Positions 60,792 through 64,000 of a DNA stretch of 64,000 bases are shown here, one piece after another. A program made the translations under genes and the position numbers. This DNA is from Lactarius indigo (lineage: Eukaryota; Basidiomycota; Agaricomycetes; Russulales; Russulaceae). The first letter of the stretch is position 1; each line of letters opens with the position of its first letter. The DNA lies in NCBI GenBank assembly GCA_025766275.1, contig JAFKAC010000029.1, positions 248,001 through 312,000 on the forward strand, in the 5' to 3' direction. The notes under the pieces are model-generated. The model ran no database searches, was not told the DNA's origin, and saw only the letters and a program-made list of their open reading frames with translations.

Positions 60792-60799
60792 TATTTATA
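60792..60799 (+). promoter_or_regulatory. TATA-like box in the LTR
   Basis: TATTTATA, about 27-34 nt upstream of 60,826, where the self-complementary leader sequence begins. The distance fits a transcript starting at or near that sequence. Confidence 0.45.
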
Positions 60800-60809
60800 G
60801 TGTCTAGCG

Positions 60810-60836
60810 AAGACCAAGATACGCCATCTTGGTCTT
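60810..60836 (+). repeat. Perfect 11-bp inverted repeat; second arm complementary to the PBS
   Basis: Arms AAGACCAAGAT (60,810-60,820) and ATCTTGGTCTT (60,826-60,836) are separated by 5 nt. The first arm recurs at 61,055-61,065, right after the LTR end, so the second arm can pair with that site. Confidence 0.7.
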
Positions 60837-61054
60837 CTTGAATCGTCACTTGTTCCTTCCTCTCTTCGCCTCACCTTTGCCTTTAAAAGCATCGTTGACT
60901 CATTGCAAGCTTGCCGGTGTACCTCCGCGTATTCACTAAGGCAGGGACTTGGACCTTCGCGTCTTCAAGTTGGTCGTCGGCTATTCATTGTATCGCTAAG
61001 TTGTTACCGCTACTCCGCGCTCAAGTCGAGCTAACGTCGTGACGACGTTACATT

Positions 61055-61065
61055 AAGACCAAGAT
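61055..61065 (+). other. Putative primer-binding site (self-priming)
   Basis: AAGACCAAGAT starts 2 nt after the presumed LTR end (CA at 61,051-61,052). It is complementary over 11 nt to 60,826-60,836 in the presumed 5' leader of the same RNA, as in the Tf1/Tf2 self-primed elements. No common tRNA 3' end was recognised here. Confidence 0.5.
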
Positions 61066-61071
61066 ACTACC

Positions 61072-63156
61072 GTGGCCGTAACAACCAGAGACCAGTGGAC
61101 GAACTTTCGTCCTTATTCAATCCCACGAAGAGGAGATCGCAACGTCCCCACATGCTTTCTACAAGCTGCCAGTTGGAGGGAAAGACAGGAAGAAACCGGA
61201 TACTTCGTAGAGTTCAACGGACCAACCAGGTTCCGTCCAGTTGAGTTCAACTTCGACCATCTGTGCTGGGTAGAAGTTACGTGGAACCCCATAGATTCCC
61301 AGTGGGACGTGATACGACCCGCGGGACCCAGATACCACTGTGACATCGACGCAAGAGAGCTCAATAGCCGAGCCGATTGGGGCCCCATTGACGGGCAAAC
61401 GCAAGAACACTCTACGGGAGAAGTAGTGTCAGAAGAAGGGCAAAGCCAGGGAGAGCCAAGCCAGGAAGAAAGTGAAGGGCGAGAGCCAGACCAGACAGAG
61501 ACTAGCGGAGGAGCAGTACAAGACTTCCTCCTGGAACGAGCTGAGTCCGCCCACATCACAGAACCAGAACCAATTCACATCCGATCACCAGCCATCATGG
61601 CAACCATCACTCGAGCAATGGAAGAGGTGGCGCTTGAAGAATCGCGCGCCATACAAGTAGAAGCAAGAGAAATACTCATGCCTATCGACCCAGAAACCAG
61701 AAGACGAATGATGGCTGACGATGCCGCAATATTTCGTGTGATAGGATCTGATAGAGGAGACCCACCGTCCGGAAGACCCCTTGCCCTCGAACTGCCCCCA
61801 GGAGTAGGTGGACCTAGTGGAGACCCACCACCGCCACCGGGAGGAGGAGTCCCTTTCGACATACAAAGGACCGAACCACCACAAGGACCACCCAGCGGAC
61901 CACCAGGCGGAGGCGGAGGTGGCGGAGGTGGCGGAGGAGGAGCCGGGGCAGACGCCAGAGGAGGAGGTGGACATCACAACGAAAAACTCACCGGCGAGCC
62001 ACCTTCAATTTTTGACGGAGACAGACTCAAAATAGACCAGTTCCTCACACAGTGGCACGTTTACTGGGGCATGAATTTGGACGCCCCCATTATGCGAAAC
62101 GACTACAGGAGGTGCCTCCTGTTCCTATCCTACATCAAAGGCGGCGCAGTCAGCGAATGGGTGTTATCCTTCCTGAACTGGCTCAACCGACAAATACAAC
62201 GAGGGATCAGCCCCTACACCCCGGCACTCTGGGAAGCAGTTGCGGATGGTTTCAGCCAACGCTTTGAGAACATGCTAGAACGAGAACAAGCCCAAGCCAT
62301 ATTACGAAAAGGGTTCAAAATGGTTGGTGAGGACATTGATAAGTACGTCAACGACTTCGAACAGCTTGCACGGAAGGCTCATTATCGCCTCAACGAACCA
62401 CAAACCATCGACCTCTTTACGTCAGGTTTGCCCAAGGAATTGTTCAAGAACGCGTTCCAGTTTGACGACCCTGTCACGTTCGACGACTGGAAACGAGCCG
62501 TCCTCAAAAGACAGAAGAACTACATTCATCTCAAAGCAAGACTCAACGAGTACAAGAACGTGACAACACAGCCAAAGAAGCAGAGCGGGAACGCAGGGTG
62601 GGCACTCCCACAAAACCTGCCCCAGACAAATCCATGGGCAATGGACACCTCGGCCGACCGCGCAAAGGTAAGACTCGCGGGGTCTGAAGAAATCGACTTC
62701 AACAAACTACCACACCGAGACTGGCCGGCGCCACCATTCCCACCACAGGGAGGACCCGGAGCTCGAGGACAGAGAAGAGGGGGGTCCAGAAGGGACTTAA
62801 GGAACGTCCTTTGTTATAACTGTCACACCCCAGGACACCTCTCACGAAACTGCCCATATCTGTGCACGCCACAGCAATGGGCGGCCGCTCCATCCAGCAG
62901 CTGCATGACCGAAACAGTAGGGTACCCTCAGGGACCCGTGTCGCAGTACGCCCCATCCCAATACGCACCATCGCTGCCGGGATATATGTCGCCAGCGCCA
63001 AGCGCGACACCCGCACCTCAAATTAACGCGGCTAGTACGAAAACGGCGGGAGAGCAGGCTAAAGAATGGCTTACGCAGGTGGCCAATAGTACAGATGAGG
63101 TGAAAGACCTCATACTTCAAGATCTGTGGGGAAAAGAGGGTTTTTGGGACGCCTAA
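61072..63156 (+). CDS. gag: Retrotransposon Gag
   Basis: An open frame of about 694 codons from GTG 61,072 to TAA 63,154-63,156 (frame open from 61,057). An acidic N-terminal region is followed by a proline/glycine-rich stretch with about a dozen consecutive Gly (residues about 279-290). A Ty3-type capsid domain spans residues about 314-480 and includes FDGDRLKIDQFL, KGGAVSEW and QAILRKG. A basic segment precedes a CCHC zinc knuckle, CYNCHTPGHLSRNC (residues 571-584). No ATG exists in frame before 61,597, which would delete 175 residues; the context ACC-GTG-GCC looks like a Kozak start whose A changed to G. Gag assembles the virus-like particle and binds the RNA. It overlaps the -1 frame pol at its 3' end. 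Confidence 0.85.
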   Translation: MAVTTRDQWTNFRPYSIPRRGDRNVPTCFLQAASWRERQEETGYFVEFNGPTRFRPVEFNFDHLCWVEVTWNPIDSQWDVIRPAGPRYHCDIDARELNSRADWGPIDGQTQEHSTGEVVSEEGQSQGEPSQEESEGREPDQTETSGGAVQDFLLERAESAHITEPEPIHIRSPAIMATITRAMEEVALEESRAIQVEAREILMPIDPETRRRMMADDAAIFRVIGSDRGDPPSGRPLALELPPGVGGPSGDPPPPPGGGVPFDIQRTEPPQGPPSGPPGGGGGGGGGGGGAGADARGGGGHHNEKLTGEPPSIFDGDRLKIDQFLTQWHVYWGMNLDAPIMRNDYRRCLLFLSYIKGGAVSEWVLSFLNWLNRQIQRGISPYTPALWEAVADGFSQRFENMLEREQAQAILRKGFKMVGEDIDKYVNDFEQLARKAHYRLNEPQTIDLFTSGLPKELFKNAFQFDDPVTFDDWKRAVLKRQKNYIHLKARLNEYKNVTTQPKKQSGNAGWALPQNLPQTNPWAMDTSADRAKVRLAGSEEIDFNKLPHRDWPAPPFPPQGGPGARGQRRGGSRRDLRNVLCYNCHTPGHLSRNCPYLCTPQQWAAAPSSSCMTETVGYPQGPVSQYAPSQYAPSLPGYMSPAPSATPAPQINAASTKTAGEQAKEWLTQVANSTDEVKDLILQDLWGKEGFWDA

Positions 63157-64000
63157 ACCCGTCAGTCTGGGTGAGGGCTTTACAATGTAATTCTGTAATC
63201 ATGACAACGCGCTACCAATCTCTGCGTATTCCAGTAACCGTCCGAACAGAACACCAAATGACTGAAACCAATGTACTGATCGACTCCGGAGCAACTGACA
63301 ACTTCATCCGACCAAGTATGGCAAAACGGGCAGGAATCCCGGTATGCCCACTAGACATGCCGCGCAAAATATGGAACATAGATAATACAGAAAACAAAGC
63401 TGGGTTAATCACTCATTATGTTAACCTAGAAGTGAAAACACGAGGACAGGTAAAAAAGATGACCTTCCTAGTCACCGATCTTGGAAGCGAAAACATAGTA
63501 CTCGGCTACCCTTGGCTCAGTGCCTTCGAACCTACAATTCAATGGGCTACAGCAACCTTACATTCTACCATGCAACCTGTAATACTTGCAACAACGGAAG
63601 AACTACTCACGACCACAGCAATTTGAGCCCTAATAGTCGCCGAAAAAGAAGACATTATACGAGAACTAGAAGATGAAACGTACACTAGGGCCACCACTTC
63701 AACAGAATTAGCCATACAGGCAAAACAACAGCAAACGGCAGCCACGCTTCCGCTGGAATATGCCGCGTTCAGCGGGCTGTTTAACGAGCAGGCCTCACAC
63801 TGCTTCCCTCCGGCTAGACCATGGGACCACGCAATCGACTTCAAGCCGTCCGCTCCCGCCGCTATAGACTGTAAAATATACCCCATGACGCAAAAAGAAG
63901 AAAGCGAACTCAAGGAGTTTTTGGAGGAAAAACTTAAACAAGGCTACCTACGCCCCTCCATCTCTCCATACGCATCATCCTTTTTCTTCATTAAAAAGAA
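63126..64000 (+). CDS. pol: Retrotransposon Pol: aspartic protease and start of reverse transcriptase
   Basis: In the -1 frame relative to gag, probably expressed as Gag-Pol by frameshifting. The protease motif LIDSGATDNFI (about 63,279-63,311) and the downstream VLGYPWL flap-region motif (about 63,498-63,518) are clear. A TGA at 63,624-63,626 interrupts the frame. After it, the same frame continues with the linker and the typical Ty3 reverse transcriptase entrance: HAIDFKPSAPAAID (about 63,830-63,870), KQGYLRPS and SPYASSFFFIKK, ending at the window edge. The TGA probably inactivates this copy unless it is read through. Polymerase catalytic motifs, RNase H and integrase would lie to the right. 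Confidence 0.85.
63129..63144 (+). promoter_or_regulatory. Two candidate -1 ribosomal slippery heptamers
   Basis: G-GGA-AAA (63,129-63,135) and G-GGT-TTT (63,138-63,144) are both in the gag reading phase, 10-20 nt before the gag stop. Slipping back one base at either one enters the pol frame, which is open through this region. Confidence 0.5.

Larger units (their letters stand above)
60754..61052 (+). repeat. Putative 5' LTR of a Ty3/Gypsy element
   Basis: The 3' end TTACA at 61,052 directly precedes a primer-binding-like site. A matching TGT start at 60,754 gives a 299-bp candidate, with a TATA-like box inside. Without the 3' LTR, the left boundary cannot be proven and could lie as far left as 60,181. 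Confidence 0.45.
60181..64000 (+). mobile_element. Ty3/Gypsy LTR retrotransposon, 5' part
   Basis: Contains a putative LTR, gag with CCHC knuckle, and pol in the -1 frame with aspartic protease and the N-terminal end of reverse transcriptase at the window edge. It follows a truncated NLR. A missing gag ATG and a TGA in pol suggest that this copy is inactive, or at least unusual. Confidence 0.85.

Noticed and set aside
61113..61559. Minus-strand open frame of 148 codons in gag
   Set aside because: Antisense to the gag frame, which has clear domain evidence.
8400..64000. tRNA, rRNA or other structured RNA genes
   Set aside because: No cloverleaf with A and B boxes and no rRNA core sequence was recognised by eye; a tRNAscan or Infernal run would be needed to exclude them.

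Overview
The window looks like an accessory, repeat-rich locus from a filamentous basidiomycete (Agaricomycetes-type). The basis is the dense 50-60 bp GT-AG introns, NLR-like proteins with the fungal STAND 'Goodbye' N-terminal domain plus NACHT and ankyrin repeats, an MRP/ABCC transporter with many introns, and a Ty3/Gypsy retrotransposon. No bacterial or organellar features were seen. Almost every gene lies on the minus strand; only the retrotransposon at the right end is on the plus strand.

The core of the locus is a tandem array of a two-gene unit, read right to left: a protein-lysine methyltransferase-like gene (family 16, RKM5/METTL21D-like; every copy here is degenerate), then an NLR-like gene (Goodbye - heptad stalk - NACHT - ankyrin). 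NLR copies start or end at 1-7 (start codon only; the rest is off the left edge), 10.86-14.54, 17.52-18.34 (internal fragment), 20.33-24.00, 27.40-30.87, 32.92-36.35, 47.19-50.82, 53.57-57.85 and 59.93-60.18 kb (fragment). Two copies (32,917-36,354 and 53,573-57,852) close as nine-exon frames of about 998 and 1,280 aa. The other long copies carry frameshifts, a lost start or early stops. Methyltransferase relics sit at about 9.7, 18.3, 19.3, 24.6, 31.5, 46.0, 51.3 and 58.5 kb.

An ABCC (MRP-type) transporter gene interrupts the array twice (1,318-8,399 and 37,653-44,750). The two copies are nearly identical and belong to a segmental duplication with a period of about 36.3 kb: NLR - ABC - methyltransferase relic - NLR (1 to ~14.5 kb against ~36.35 to ~50.8 kb). 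A second duplication at an offset of about 27.0 kb relates the NLR at 27.4 kb and its right neighbours to the NLR at 53.6 kb and its right neighbours. In between, 15.4-18.7 kb is a chimeric patch: a broken Cdc7/SepH-like kinase copy joined to an NLR fragment, which is joined to the N-terminal half of a methyltransferase relic.

The right end is the 5' part of a Ty3/Gypsy element next to a truncated NLR: a putative LTR, gag (capsid domain and CCHC knuckle), a -1 frame pol with aspartic protease, and the beginning of reverse transcriptase. Its leader holds an 11-nt sequence complementary to the site just after the LTR end, which suggests Tf1-like self-priming. How the genes work together is inferred: the NLR-like proteins fit fungal STAND innate-recognition or incompatibility receptors, the ABCC proteins fit efflux or vacuolar sequestration of conjugates, and the array shows birth-and-death evolution of receptors.
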